A stretch of DNA of 64,000 bases from Flavobacterium amniphilum (lineage in GTDB: Bacteria > Bacteroidota > Bacteroidia > Flavobacteriales > Flavobacteriaceae). Shown here one piece after another: positions 32,625 through 41,051 of the stretch. The notes beneath the pieces were generated by a model. The model made no database searches. It saw only the letters and a list, made by a program, of their open reading frames with translations, and was not told the origin of the DNA. Both the position numbers and the translations under genes were made by a program. The stretch covers positions 186,001 through 250,000 of the forward strand of contig NZ_JAMLJL010000003.1 in assembly GCF_023634845.1 (NCBI RefSeq), written 5' to 3'. Numbering within the stretch: position 1 is the stretch's first letter; every line of letters starts with the position of its first letter.

Positions 32625-33761
32625 TCAGCTGCCCAGTTTATTCTCAATAGCCTTCAAAATGGTAACATAATCCTCCTGACGTTTGACAAAATCAAAATCG
32701 GACACATCGATTACCAAGACATTCAAATCCGTTTGGGTTTTAATATAATCCAGATAACCCTGGTTGATTTTATCAAGATATTCGGCCGGAATTTCCTGTT
32801 CATAACTACGGCCGCGTTTTTTGATGTTTTTTAGCAGCCTTTCGGTATTTTGATACAGATACACATATAAATCAGGCTTTGGCATTTCTTTGTAAATAAT
32901 ATCAAACAACGTTTTATACAAACGAAATTCATCCTCCTGCAACGTTACTTTGGCAAAAATCAGCGACTTAAAAATATGATAATCAGCCACAACAAAATCG
33001 GCAAATAAATCAAATTGCGATAAGTCATCAGCCAATTGCTGGTACCTGTCGGCCAGAAACGACATTTCCAACGGGAATGCATAGCGGTTTTGGTCTTTAT
33101 AAAACTTAGGTAAAAAAGGATTATCTGCAAAGCGCTCCAAAACAAGTTTCGCATTGAAATCTTCCGAAATTTTAGTAGCCAAAGTAGTTTTACCCGCACC
33201 AATATTCCCTTCAATAGCTATATAATTAACCTTATTGATATTATTTTGGGTTCCGGGCGCATTCAATTCTCCTGCAATTTCACATTTGCTGTCATCCGGA
33301 CAAACCTGAATCAATTCTGTAACTGTTTTTCCCAACACCGGATGCTGCCAATCCAGTTTCAAATCAGAAACCGGCAACAAAACAAATTTCCTGTTTTGCA
33401 TTTGCGGATGCGGTATGTGCAAATGATGCGCATCAGCTACCTGATCTTCAACCGAAATTATATCGATATCAATAATCCTGGCTTCATAACCTGTATTATG
33501 CTTACGGAAGCGCCCCATCTCTTTTTCGATGGCCGTGATTTTTTTTAAAATTTTCTCCGCCGAAAAAGATGAATGTACCAATAAAGCACAATTATAAAAA
33601 GCATCACTTTCAAATCCCCAGGCCGGTGTTTCATATAATTTTGACACACGCAATACCAACCCGATTCGATGATGGATCAATTCAATGCAGTTTTCGATAT
33701 TTTCACGCCGGTTCCCTATATTACTGCCCAGGGAAAGGACGACTTTTTGCTGGAGACTCAT
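32625..33761 (-). CDS. folK: Bifunctional HPPK / deoxynucleoside kinase
   Basis: 378 residues, a fusion of two enzymes. Residues about 5-160 are 6-hydroxymethyl-7,8-dihydropterin pyrophosphokinase (LSLGSNIGNRRENIENCIELI, YETPAWGF, RIIDIDIISV, IPHPQMQNRKFVLLP), which makes the pterin diphosphate for folate. Residues about 178-378 are a deoxynucleoside kinase (IAIEGNIGAGKTTLATKI, ERFADNPFLPKFY, FLADRYQQL). The arrangement is known in flavobacteria and links folate and nucleotide salvage. The ATG at 33761 was chosen because it matches the usual N terminus (MSLQQKVVLSLGSN); earlier codons encode a leader that does not fit. Confidence 0.93.
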   Translation of the reverse strand: MSLQQKVVLSLGSNIGNRRENIENCIELIHHRIGLVLRVSKLYETPAWGFESDAFYNCALLVHSSFSAEKILKKITAIEKEMGRFRKHNTGYEARIIDIDIISVEDQVADAHHLHIPHPQMQNRKFVLLPVSDLKLDWQHPVLGKTVTELIQVCPDDSKCEIAGELNAPGTQNNINKVNYIAIEGNIGAGKTTLATKISEDFNAKLVLERFADNPFLPKFYKDQNRYAFPLEMSFLADRYQQLADDLSQFDLFADFVVADYHIFKSLIFAKVTLQEDEFRLYKTLFDIIYKEMPKPDLYVYLYQNTERLLKNIKKRGRSYEQEIPAEYLDKINQGYLDYIKTQTDLNVLVIDVSDFDFVKRQEDYVTILKAIENKLGS

Positions 33762-33852
33762 ATCAGCCACAAAATAACTAAAAAGAATTGTAGTATAACA
33801 GCATAATCCTGCAACTGTTAACAACTATTTCATTGTAACAAAAAAAGCTTTA

Positions 33853-33882
33853 TTGCTACATATAGGTATAAAAATAAATTTG
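33853..33882 (+). promoter_or_regulatory. Promoter of sppA, leaderless
   Basis: TTG (33853-33855), 19 bases, TAAATTTG (33875-33882). The ATG at 33885 is three bases past the -7 box, so the expected transcription start coincides with the start codon. Confidence 0.65.
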
Positions 33883-33884
33883 AA

Positions 33885-35651
33885 ATGAAATTTTTAGGTA
33901 ATGTATTGGCTACCGTTGTGGGGCTTTTTGTTTTTTGTTTTCTCTTTTTCTTCGGAATCATCATTTTAGGTGCTTTGTTCGGAGGTGAAGAACGGACAGT
34001 TGTCAAAGAAAATTCGGTAATTGAACTTGATTTATCCAAAGTAACATATGATTACGGCGGAAAATTCAACTATAAAGAAATGCCTTTTTTAAACGACAAA
34101 GGCACTAAAGAAGGCCTGACCGATGTATTACGTGCCATAGAAGCAGCTGCATCTGACGATAACATCAAAGGAATTTCAATATTAAACAACGAAATCCATT
34201 TAGGAATTGCACAAACCAAAACCCTACGTGATGAATTGGAAAAATTCAAGAAATCCGGAAAATTTGTATTGTCATATGGCAATGTATTGTCACAAAAGGA
34301 ATATTACTTAAATTCAGTTGCCGACAAAGTATACCTAAACCCTGTTGGTGAAATGGATTTCAAAGGATTATCAACCGAAGTAATGTATTTCAAAGATTTC
34401 CAGGACAAAACAGGATTAAAAATGGAAGTTATCCGTCACGGAAAATACAAAAGTGCCGTTGAACCCTTCTTAGCCAGTGAAATGAGTCCGGAAAACCGTG
34501 AACAGATTACAACTTTCTTAAATTCAATCTGGAATTCAATGGCAACCGATATTTCCAAATCCAGAAATATACCGGTTGAAAAACTAAACAACATAGCGGC
34601 AGATTTGCTGGCAAGAACTCCTGAAATGGCCAAAAACAACAATTTGGTTGACATAGTTGCTTATGAAGATGTTTACCACGACGATATCAAAAAACGTTTA
34701 AAAGTAGAAGAAGAGGAAGATTATAACACAGTTGACATTTTAGACTATGCCAAAGATGTTGCCTTGGATAACGAATTCTCAACAAAAGAAAAAATTGCCA
34801 TCATTTATGCTCAAGGTGAAATTGGTTCCGGTGAAGGCGATTTAAATGTTGTGGGCGAAGGTTCAATGCGACGTTCATTAAAAGAAGCCCGTGAGGACGA
34901 TGATGTTAAAGCCATTGTTTTACGCATCGACAGTCCGGGAGGAAGTGCACTGACATCTGATTTAATCTGGAGAGAAATCGAAATCACCAAAAAAGTGAAG
35001 CCGGTCGTAGTTTCCATGGGTAATTTAGCAGCTTCGGGAGGTTATTACATCGCTTGCAATGCTGATAAAATTTTTGCAGAAAACAGTACGATTACCGGTT
35101 CGATAGGTGTTTTCGGAATGTTACCGAATCTTTTCAAGATCAGTGACAAATACGGTATCAATTCCGAATTAGTGGAAACCCATAAAAATGCTTCAGGCTA
35201 TACACCTTTTGAACCTTTGGAAGAAGATTTCAGAAACTTTACTCAGGAAGGCGTTGAACAAGTTTACAAAACTTTCGTATCCCGTGTGGCTGCAGGACGC
35301 AAAATGACTTTCAGCCAAGTAGATGCAATTGCCCAAGGACGTGTCTGGAGCGGGTCAGATGCTTTAAAATTAAGATTAGTAGACAAAATTGGCGGAATGG
35401 ATGACGCCATTGCTTATGCAGCAAGCTTAGTAAAACTTGAAGATTATTCAACCGTTGAATATCCTGAATATGAAAAAGATATTGAAGAATTATTTGGCGG
35501 AAAAGGATTCTTCAGTTTCTTAAAAACACGTGAAACATTGCTGAAAGAAGAATTGGGTGAAGAAAATTACGAAATGATACAACGCATCAAGTCACTAAAT
35601 TCGAAGAAAGGCATCCAGGCTTCACTTCCTTATGAGATAGAAATCCAGTAA
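33885..35651 (+). CDS. sppA: Signal peptide peptidase SppA, 67K type
   Basis: 588 residues, two tandem S49 domains as in E. coli SppA. One N-terminal membrane anchor (about 8-33). The N-terminal domain supplies the general-base Lys189 in RHGKYKSAVEPF; the C-terminal domain supplies nucleophile Ser384 in SMGNLAASGGYYIACNAD, with KAIVLRIDSPGGSALTSDLIW before it. It degrades cleaved signal peptides in the inner membrane. It is divergent from folK-dNK and its promoter overlaps the start codon. A terminator follows. Confidence 0.96.
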   Translation: MKFLGNVLATVVGLFVFCFLFFFGIIILGALFGGEERTVVKENSVIELDLSKVTYDYGGKFNYKEMPFLNDKGTKEGLTDVLRAIEAAASDDNIKGISILNNEIHLGIAQTKTLRDELEKFKKSGKFVLSYGNVLSQKEYYLNSVADKVYLNPVGEMDFKGLSTEVMYFKDFQDKTGLKMEVIRHGKYKSAVEPFLASEMSPENREQITTFLNSIWNSMATDISKSRNIPVEKLNNIAADLLARTPEMAKNNNLVDIVAYEDVYHDDIKKRLKVEEEEDYNTVDILDYAKDVALDNEFSTKEKIAIIYAQGEIGSGEGDLNVVGEGSMRRSLKEAREDDDVKAIVLRIDSPGGSALTSDLIWREIEITKKVKPVVVSMGNLAASGGYYIACNADKIFAENSTITGSIGVFGMLPNLFKISDKYGINSELVETHKNASGYTPFEPLEEDFRNFTQEGVEQVYKTFVSRVAAGRKMTFSQVDAIAQGRVWSGSDALKLRLVDKIGGMDDAIAYAASLVKLEDYSTVEYPEYEKDIEELFGGKGFFSFLKTRETLLKEELGEENYEMIQRIKSLNSKKGIQASLPYEIEIQ

Positions 35652-35670
35652 ATACATACTAACAAAGCTG

Positions 35671-35704
35671 AAAAATCCGTTCTATACAAGAGCGGATTTT
35701 TTTA
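35671..35704 (+). terminator. Terminator of sppA
   Basis: AAAAATCCGTTCT and AGAGCGGATTTTT form a 13-base stem with one G-U, then T residues. Confidence 0.8.
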
Positions 35705-35738
35705 TGAAAACTTTACAGCAGTTTTTCATTATATACCT

Positions 35739-35746
35739 TATTTTTG
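35739..35746 (+). promoter_or_regulatory. -7 promoter element of AsmA-like gene
   Basis: TATTTTTG fits TAnnTTTG, 38 bases before the ATG at 35785, so upstream in-frame codons from 35704 are not translated. Confidence 0.5.
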
Positions 35747-35784
35747 TAAGAAATGTAATTTACTCACTCCAAATCATTCGAGTT

Positions 35785-38418
35785 ATGAAAAAGAAAATAT
35801 TTATTGGCATTGGTGTTTTTCTGGTAGTCACAGTGGCGGCTTTGGCATCAATTCCTATATTCTTCAAAGACCAGATCAAAGCAAAAATCCAGCAATCCAT
35901 AAACGACAACCTAAATGCCAAGGTTTCTTTTGCTGATGCCGATTTGAGTTTGTTCCGGAATTTTCCTGATGCGAGTGTATCAATTGAAAAATTATTGGTC
36001 ATCAATAAAGCTCCATTTGAAGGAGATACATTGGTAGCATTTGATGAATTAAACCTTCAGATGTCTGTTACCGAATTATTCAAAGGCGAAAAAGACCCCA
36101 TGACTCTGGAAGCAATTTCAGTAGAAAACGGATTAGCCAATATTCTCTTCAATAAAGACGGTGTCGGGAATTTTGACATTGCCATAAAGGATGATAAAAA
36201 AGAGGATACCAAAGAAGAAAGCAAGCCTTTCTCCATGAATATCCAAAACTATGAAGTGGAAAACTTCCGTTTCAAGTATTATGATGAGCGTTCTAAAATC
36301 AAATTGGTTATCGATAGTCTGAACCACACCGGTAAAGGGAACTTCGGGACACAAAAATTAGATTTGGACACAAAATCGACAGCCAAAATATCTATTGACA
36401 TGGATAAAATGAATTACATGAATAATGTGAGTTTATCATTGGATGCCATTTTAGGAATTGATTTGGAAAAAAGCAAATACACCTTCAAAGACAATAAAGC
36501 CAAAATCAATGAATTACCGCTTGAATTTACCGGATTCATCCAATTATTGGAAAACGGTCAAGAGTATGATTTGAGTTTCAAAACCCCGACTTCCGATTTC
36601 AAAAACTTCTTGGGCTTGATTCCTGCTGCCTATGCCGGAAACCTGAGTACTGTTAAAACAACCGGTAATTTTTCGGTAAATGGTAAGGTAAAAGGAACTC
36701 TGACGGATACAACTGTTCCTAAGTTTAATATCGGAATTGCTTCAAACAATGCGTCTTTCCAATATCCTGATTTACCAAAGTCGGTACAAAACATCGTAAT
36801 TGACACCAAAATCATCAACGAAACCGGAGCAGTTACCGATACTTATGTAAATCTTGATCAACTTTCATTCAAAATCGATCAGGATGTTTTCAGCATCAAA
36901 GCCAGTATCAAAAATGCCATGACCAATGCTTTGGTTGATGCTGCTTTGAAAGGAACCATCAATTTAGGCAATGTAACCAAAGCGTATCCTGTTAAACTGG
37001 ACAAACCGCTTTCAGGAATTTTAAAAGCCGATGTCAAAACGAAATTCGACATGCAATCGGTGGAAAAAAACCAATACCAAAACATCCAGAATTCAGGAAA
37101 CATATCACTTACTGGTTTCAATTATACCGGACCAGAAATGGCAAAACCGGTGCAAATCAAACAAGCGGTTGTAGCCTTCAATAATAACCAGATCAGATTG
37201 AACAGTTTTGATTTAAGAACAGGTGGATCAGACATTCAAATGAACGGAACATTGGATAATTTCTACGGATTTTTATTCCGAAACCAAATCCTGAAAGGAA
37301 ACTTCAATATGAATTCCAATCAGTTTTTAGTGGCTGATTTCATGGAACCGGCTTCAGCAACTGCAACTAAGAAAACAGAAGAAAGTTCAGAATCCAAAAC
37401 AGCTTCTTCAGGTAAAAAAGATGCTGTAAAAATTCCTGCATTTATCGATTGTGCCATTTCAGCCAAAGCAAATACAGTTGTTTATGACAACCTAACCCTG
37501 AAAGCGGTTTCAGGCAAGATGATCATCCGCGACCAGGCGGTTACACTTCAAAATGTAAAAACCAATATATTCGACGGGCAGATTGGACTTGATGGTGTTG
37601 TGTCGACAAAAGGAAACACTCCAAAATTCAACATGAGCCTGAATCTGGACAAAGTTGATATTGCCAAATCATTTACACAGCTAGACATGCTCAAAAGCAT
37701 CGCTCCTATTGCCGGTGCGATAAGCGGACGTTTAAACTCCAACATCAAACTGAACGGAAACCTTGATGCTGTTGAAATGACTCCTGTACTAACTTCACTT
37801 ACCGGTGATTTGTTAGGACAATTACTGTCATCAACCGTTAACGCCAACAATTCACAAATGCTGACAGCTTTAGGTTCCCAATTGAAATTCATCGATATGA
37901 AGAAAATCAATTTAAATGACATCAAAGCAGCAGTTTCATTTGACAAAGGAAAAGTTGTAGTAAAACCTTTCAAAATAAAATATCAGGACATCACTGCTGA
38001 AATTGGCGGTGCGCATGGTTTTGACCAAAGTATGGATTACAATCTGAAGTTTGACGTTCCTGCCAAATATTTAGGAAATGATGCTAATAAATTATTAGCG
38101 AAACTGACTCCAGCCGAAGCTTCAAAGATTGAAAATGTACCGATCACGGCAAAGATGACCGGAAATTTCAAAAGCCCTAAAGTAACCACTGACATGAAAC
38201 AGGCTACTAATAATCTGGCCATGCAGGTTGCCAATATGCAAAAGGATAAATACCTGAACAAAGGAAAAGATGCATTAGGTGATATTTTGGGTGGCAAGAA
38301 AAAAACAGACACCTCAAAAACAACCGACCCTAAAAAGGATGCAGTTAAGAATACTGCCGGTCAGTTAATAGACGGCATCTTCGGGAAAAAGAAAAAACCG
38401 CAACAAACAACACCATAA
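35785..38418 (+). CDS. AsmA family protein
   Basis: 877 residues. One N-terminal membrane helix (about 4-22), then a long repeating beta-sheet region of the AsmA/TamB group: FFKDQIKAKIQQSINDNLNAKVSFADADLSLFRNFPDASVSIEKLLV is the typical N-terminal block, and LRTGGSDIQMNGTLDNFYGFL and TSLTGDLLGQLLSSTVNANNSQMLTALG mark the C-terminal block. Such proteins bridge the periplasm and help phospholipid transport to the outer membrane. A Ser/Lys/Thr-rich linker (about 545-565) and a basic tail (GKKKTDTSKTTDPKKD, KKKKPQQTTP) are present. Transcribed alone between terminators. Confidence 0.92.
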   Translation: MKKKIFIGIGVFLVVTVAALASIPIFFKDQIKAKIQQSINDNLNAKVSFADADLSLFRNFPDASVSIEKLLVINKAPFEGDTLVAFDELNLQMSVTELFKGEKDPMTLEAISVENGLANILFNKDGVGNFDIAIKDDKKEDTKEESKPFSMNIQNYEVENFRFKYYDERSKIKLVIDSLNHTGKGNFGTQKLDLDTKSTAKISIDMDKMNYMNNVSLSLDAILGIDLEKSKYTFKDNKAKINELPLEFTGFIQLLENGQEYDLSFKTPTSDFKNFLGLIPAAYAGNLSTVKTTGNFSVNGKVKGTLTDTTVPKFNIGIASNNASFQYPDLPKSVQNIVIDTKIINETGAVTDTYVNLDQLSFKIDQDVFSIKASIKNAMTNALVDAALKGTINLGNVTKAYPVKLDKPLSGILKADVKTKFDMQSVEKNQYQNIQNSGNISLTGFNYTGPEMAKPVQIKQAVVAFNNNQIRLNSFDLRTGGSDIQMNGTLDNFYGFLFRNQILKGNFNMNSNQFLVADFMEPASATATKKTEESSESKTASSGKKDAVKIPAFIDCAISAKANTVVYDNLTLKAVSGKMIIRDQAVTLQNVKTNIFDGQIGLDGVVSTKGNTPKFNMSLNLDKVDIAKSFTQLDMLKSIAPIAGAISGRLNSNIKLNGNLDAVEMTPVLTSLTGDLLGQLLSSTVNANNSQMLTALGSQLKFIDMKKINLNDIKAAVSFDKGKVVVKPFKIKYQDITAEIGGAHGFDQSMDYNLKFDVPAKYLGNDANKLLAKLTPAEASKIENVPITAKMTGNFKSPKVTTDMKQATNNLAMQVANMQKDKYLNKGKDALGDILGGKKKTDTSKTTDPKKDAVKNTAGQLIDGIFGKKKKPQQTTP

Positions 38419-38419
38419 T

Positions 38420-38448
38420 AAAAAAGGCTCTTTTCAAGAGCCTTTTTT
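38420..38448. terminator. Bidirectional terminator
   Basis: AAAAAAGGCTCTT and AAGAGCCTTTTTT around a three-base loop, between AsmA (+) and DUF2797 (-). Confidence 0.85.
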
Positions 38449-38450
38449 AT

Positions 38451-39245
38451 TTATAATGAAATTTTAACCACATAACCTTCAAACGTCCGGACATTAAAAA
38501 CCGTTCCGTCTTCAAAAATTAAGTATTGCCCTTTTATTCCGGAAAGTTTACCGGTAAATGACGGACTCTTGTCCAAATTCAGACTACTTACCTTCTTTGG
38601 ATATTGCAATACTGGATATTGCAATTCGAATAATTCATTTTTATCGACATCATAGTATTCTTTTACTTCATTAGGAATTACGTACTGCAATCCTTTTCTT
38701 TCTTTCACAATATCTGCCTGTGGAATTTCACCTTTCAGCATTTTTTGCCAATTGGTTTTGTCTGCATATAAACTTTTCAAAGCTACTTCCGTTATTCCGG
38801 CTAAATAGCGGTTAGGAACCTCTACAATTGGTATTGCCTGCACAGCCCCTTGATCAATCCATCGTGTGGGCACCTGTGTTTTTCTAGTAACACCAACTTT
38901 TACCTCGCTCGACAAAGCCAGATAAACAACATGTGGCTGTAACTGAACCTTTTTCTCGTATTCCAGATCCCTGTCTTCAATATTCAAATGCGCTGTACTT
39001 AGTTCCGGTTTCATAATCCAGTCACCCGCTGCAGCACTTCCCATAAAACAATCATAACAAAAGCCCTGACGGAAAATTTTCTTCTTTTTCCCACACTCTA
39101 AACACTGATATCCCTGATGTACAATTTCCAGTTCTTTACCAAGCAATTGATTCAGGCTCAGAAAACTATTTTCAAATACTAAATAATATTGAATCGGATT
39201 GGAAAATTCAGTCTGCATCTTAGTCAGTACGCCTTCGTAAGTCAT
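38451..39245 (-). CDS. DUF2797 protein with four-Cys zinc ribbon
   Basis: 264 residues of the DUF2797 family. A compact C4 site lies at about 48-67 (QCLECGKKKKIFRQGFCYDCF), followed by the GIY-YIG-like region HVVYLALSSEVKVGVTRKTQVPTRWIDQGAVQAIPIVEVPNRYLAGITEVALKSLYADKTNWQKML, which gives the family its suggested nuclease-like fold. Function unknown. It is alone on the minus strand and diverges from the GH3 gene. The C terminus has a short beta barrel (FTGKLSGIKGQYLIFEDGTVFNVRTFEGYVVKI) like an OB fold. Confidence 0.85.
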   Translation of the reverse strand: MTYEGVLTKMQTEFSNPIQYYLVFENSFLSLNQLLGKELEIVHQGYQCLECGKKKKIFRQGFCYDCFMGSAAAGDWIMKPELSTAHLNIEDRDLEYEKKVQLQPHVVYLALSSEVKVGVTRKTQVPTRWIDQGAVQAIPIVEVPNRYLAGITEVALKSLYADKTNWQKMLKGEIPQADIVKERKGLQYVIPNEVKEYYDVDKNELFELQYPVLQYPKKVSSLNLDKSPSFTGKLSGIKGQYLIFEDGTVFNVRTFEGYVVKISL

Positions 39246-39289
39246 ATCGGAAATAGGGTTGTTAGGTTAGGATTCTTGAAAAAATATGT

Positions 39290-39297
39290 TATTTTTG
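39290..39297 (+). promoter_or_regulatory. -7 promoter element of GH3 gene
   Basis: TATTTTTG fits TAnnTTTG. The 44-base leader includes a seven-codon frame at 39306 (ATG to TAA), which could be a leader peptide or chance. Confidence 0.45.
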
Positions 39298-39344
39298 GTA
39301 AAGTTATGAATCTAAATCAGAAATTGTAAAACCTACACCGAAAA

Positions 39345-40859
39345 ATGCCTCTACCAATTATAAATTCAATTGCTTCCTGGGTTTTAAAACAACGCATTCA
39401 TCAAATTGAGTTATTTTTAAAATATCCGAATGAAGTACAGGAAGAGTTACTGATGAATTTGATACGGTCATCAGAGAATACGGTTTTGGGAAAACAATAC
39501 GATTTTAATTCGGTCAGAACTTACCATACTTTTCAGGAGCGCGTTCCGGTTTCCACTTATGAAGATCTGGAACCTTTAATTGAACGAACCAGACGTGGCG
39601 AGCAAAATGTATTTTGGAACGAACCCATCAAATGGTTTGCAAAATCAAGCGGAACGACCAATGCAAAAAGCAAATTCATTCCGGTAAGCAACCAGGCACT
39701 GGAAGACTGTCATTATAAAGCCGGTAAAGATTTATTATGCCTATACCTTAACAATAACGAAGATTCACAATTATTTACCGGAAAAAGTCTTCGTTTAGGC
39801 GGAAGTAAACAATTGTACGAAGACAACAATACTTTTTTCGGGGATTTATCCGCAATTCTGATTGACAATATGCCCTTTTGGGCAGAATTCAGCAGTACAC
39901 CAAGCAATAAAACTTCGTTGATGAGTGAATGGGAAACCAAACTGTTAGCCATTGTCAATGAAACCAAAACCGAAAATGTAACCAGCTTTGCAGGAGTTCC
40001 TTCCTGGATGATGGTGCTTCTCAATAAAGTTTTGGAAGAGACCGGAAAAACTAATCTGTTTGAAGTATGGCCAAATCTTGAAGTCTATTTTCATGGAGGC
40101 GTAAGTTTTGATCCCTATCGCGAACAATACAAAAACATCCTTCCGAAAGCCGATTTCAAATACTATGAAATTTACAATGCTTCCGAAGGTTTCTTTGGAA
40201 TACAGGATTTAAACAATTCCAATGATTTACTTTTAATGCTTGACTATGGTATTTTTTACGAATTTATCCCGATGGATACTTTTGGCACGCCAAATCAAAA
40301 AGTTATACGTCTGGCTGAAGTTGAATTGAACAAAAACTACGCAGTAGTAATTACAACCAATTCCGGTTTATGGCGCTATATGATCGGCGACACCGTTCGC
40401 TTCACTTCCTTAAAACCTTACCGTATAAGAGTTACGGGAAGAACCAAACATCATATCAATGTTTTCGGAGAAGAACTTATGGTTGAAAACACTGATCAGG
40501 CTATTGCCAAAACCTGTCAGGAAACCAATTCTGAAGTTATAGAATATACCGTAGCGCCTATTTTCATGAACGGTAAAGAAAAAGGTGCCCATGAATGGAT
40601 TATTGAATTCCGTAAAAAACCGGAAGATCTTTCAAAATTTGGAACGTTATTGGACGAAAACATTCAATCACTCAATTCAGATTACGAAGCTAAACGTTAC
40701 AACAATATGACACTAAACCAATTAGTGATTAATGTAGCCAGAACCAACCTGTTTTATGACTGGTTGAAAAATCAGGATAAACTTGGCGGTCAACATAAAA
40801 TCCCGAGACTATCCAATCAAAGGGAATACCTCGACCAATTACTCTCTTTACAACATTAA
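39345..40859 (+). CDS. GH3 auxin-responsive promoter family enzyme
   Basis: 504 residues, related to plant GH3 acyl-acid amido synthetases of the adenylate-forming ANL superfamily. The phosphate loop is WFAKSSGTTNAKSKFIPVS; a central EIYNASEGFFGIQD supplies the Tyr and Glu of the adenylating site; LWRYMIGDTVRF and RIRVTGRTKHHINVFGEELMVENTDQAI are later conserved motifs. In plants it joins an amino acid to an acyl acid (auxin, jasmonate) using ATP. The bacterial substrate is unknown. No biosynthetic partners are adjacent. Confidence 0.92.
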   Translation: MPLPIINSIASWVLKQRIHQIELFLKYPNEVQEELLMNLIRSSENTVLGKQYDFNSVRTYHTFQERVPVSTYEDLEPLIERTRRGEQNVFWNEPIKWFAKSSGTTNAKSKFIPVSNQALEDCHYKAGKDLLCLYLNNNEDSQLFTGKSLRLGGSKQLYEDNNTFFGDLSAILIDNMPFWAEFSSTPSNKTSLMSEWETKLLAIVNETKTENVTSFAGVPSWMMVLLNKVLEETGKTNLFEVWPNLEVYFHGGVSFDPYREQYKNILPKADFKYYEIYNASEGFFGIQDLNNSNDLLLMLDYGIFYEFIPMDTFGTPNQKVIRLAEVELNKNYAVVITTNSGLWRYMIGDTVRFTSLKPYRIRVTGRTKHHINVFGEELMVENTDQAIAKTCQETNSEVIEYTVAPIFMNGKEKGAHEWIIEFRKKPEDLSKFGTLLDENIQSLNSDYEAKRYNNMTLNQLVINVARTNLFYDWLKNQDKLGGQHKIPRLSNQREYLDQLLSLQH

Positions 40860-40990
40860 CAAAAACACCATTTTTAACATATTTTCATAAATAAAACGCA
40901 ATACTTACCGACAAAATACAGCTGTTTTTAAATATTCTATAGTTGAAAAAGTGCATTTCATCGATTTTTTTGCAAGATAGTCTATAAAAT

Positions 40991-41022
40991 TTGAGCATTT
41001 AGTACTGAAAGCCATACTTTTG
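40991..41022 (+). promoter_or_regulatory. Promoter of OmpA/PD40 gene
   Basis: TTG (40991-40993), 21 bases, TACTTTTG (41015-41022), with a 29-base leader. Confidence 0.65.
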
Positions 41023-41051
41023 CGCGAAATTTTCCAGAAAATATTTTACCC

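Noticed and set aside
37548..37973. 141-residue frame on the minus strand
   Set aside because: Antisense to the AsmA-like gene with no recognisable features.
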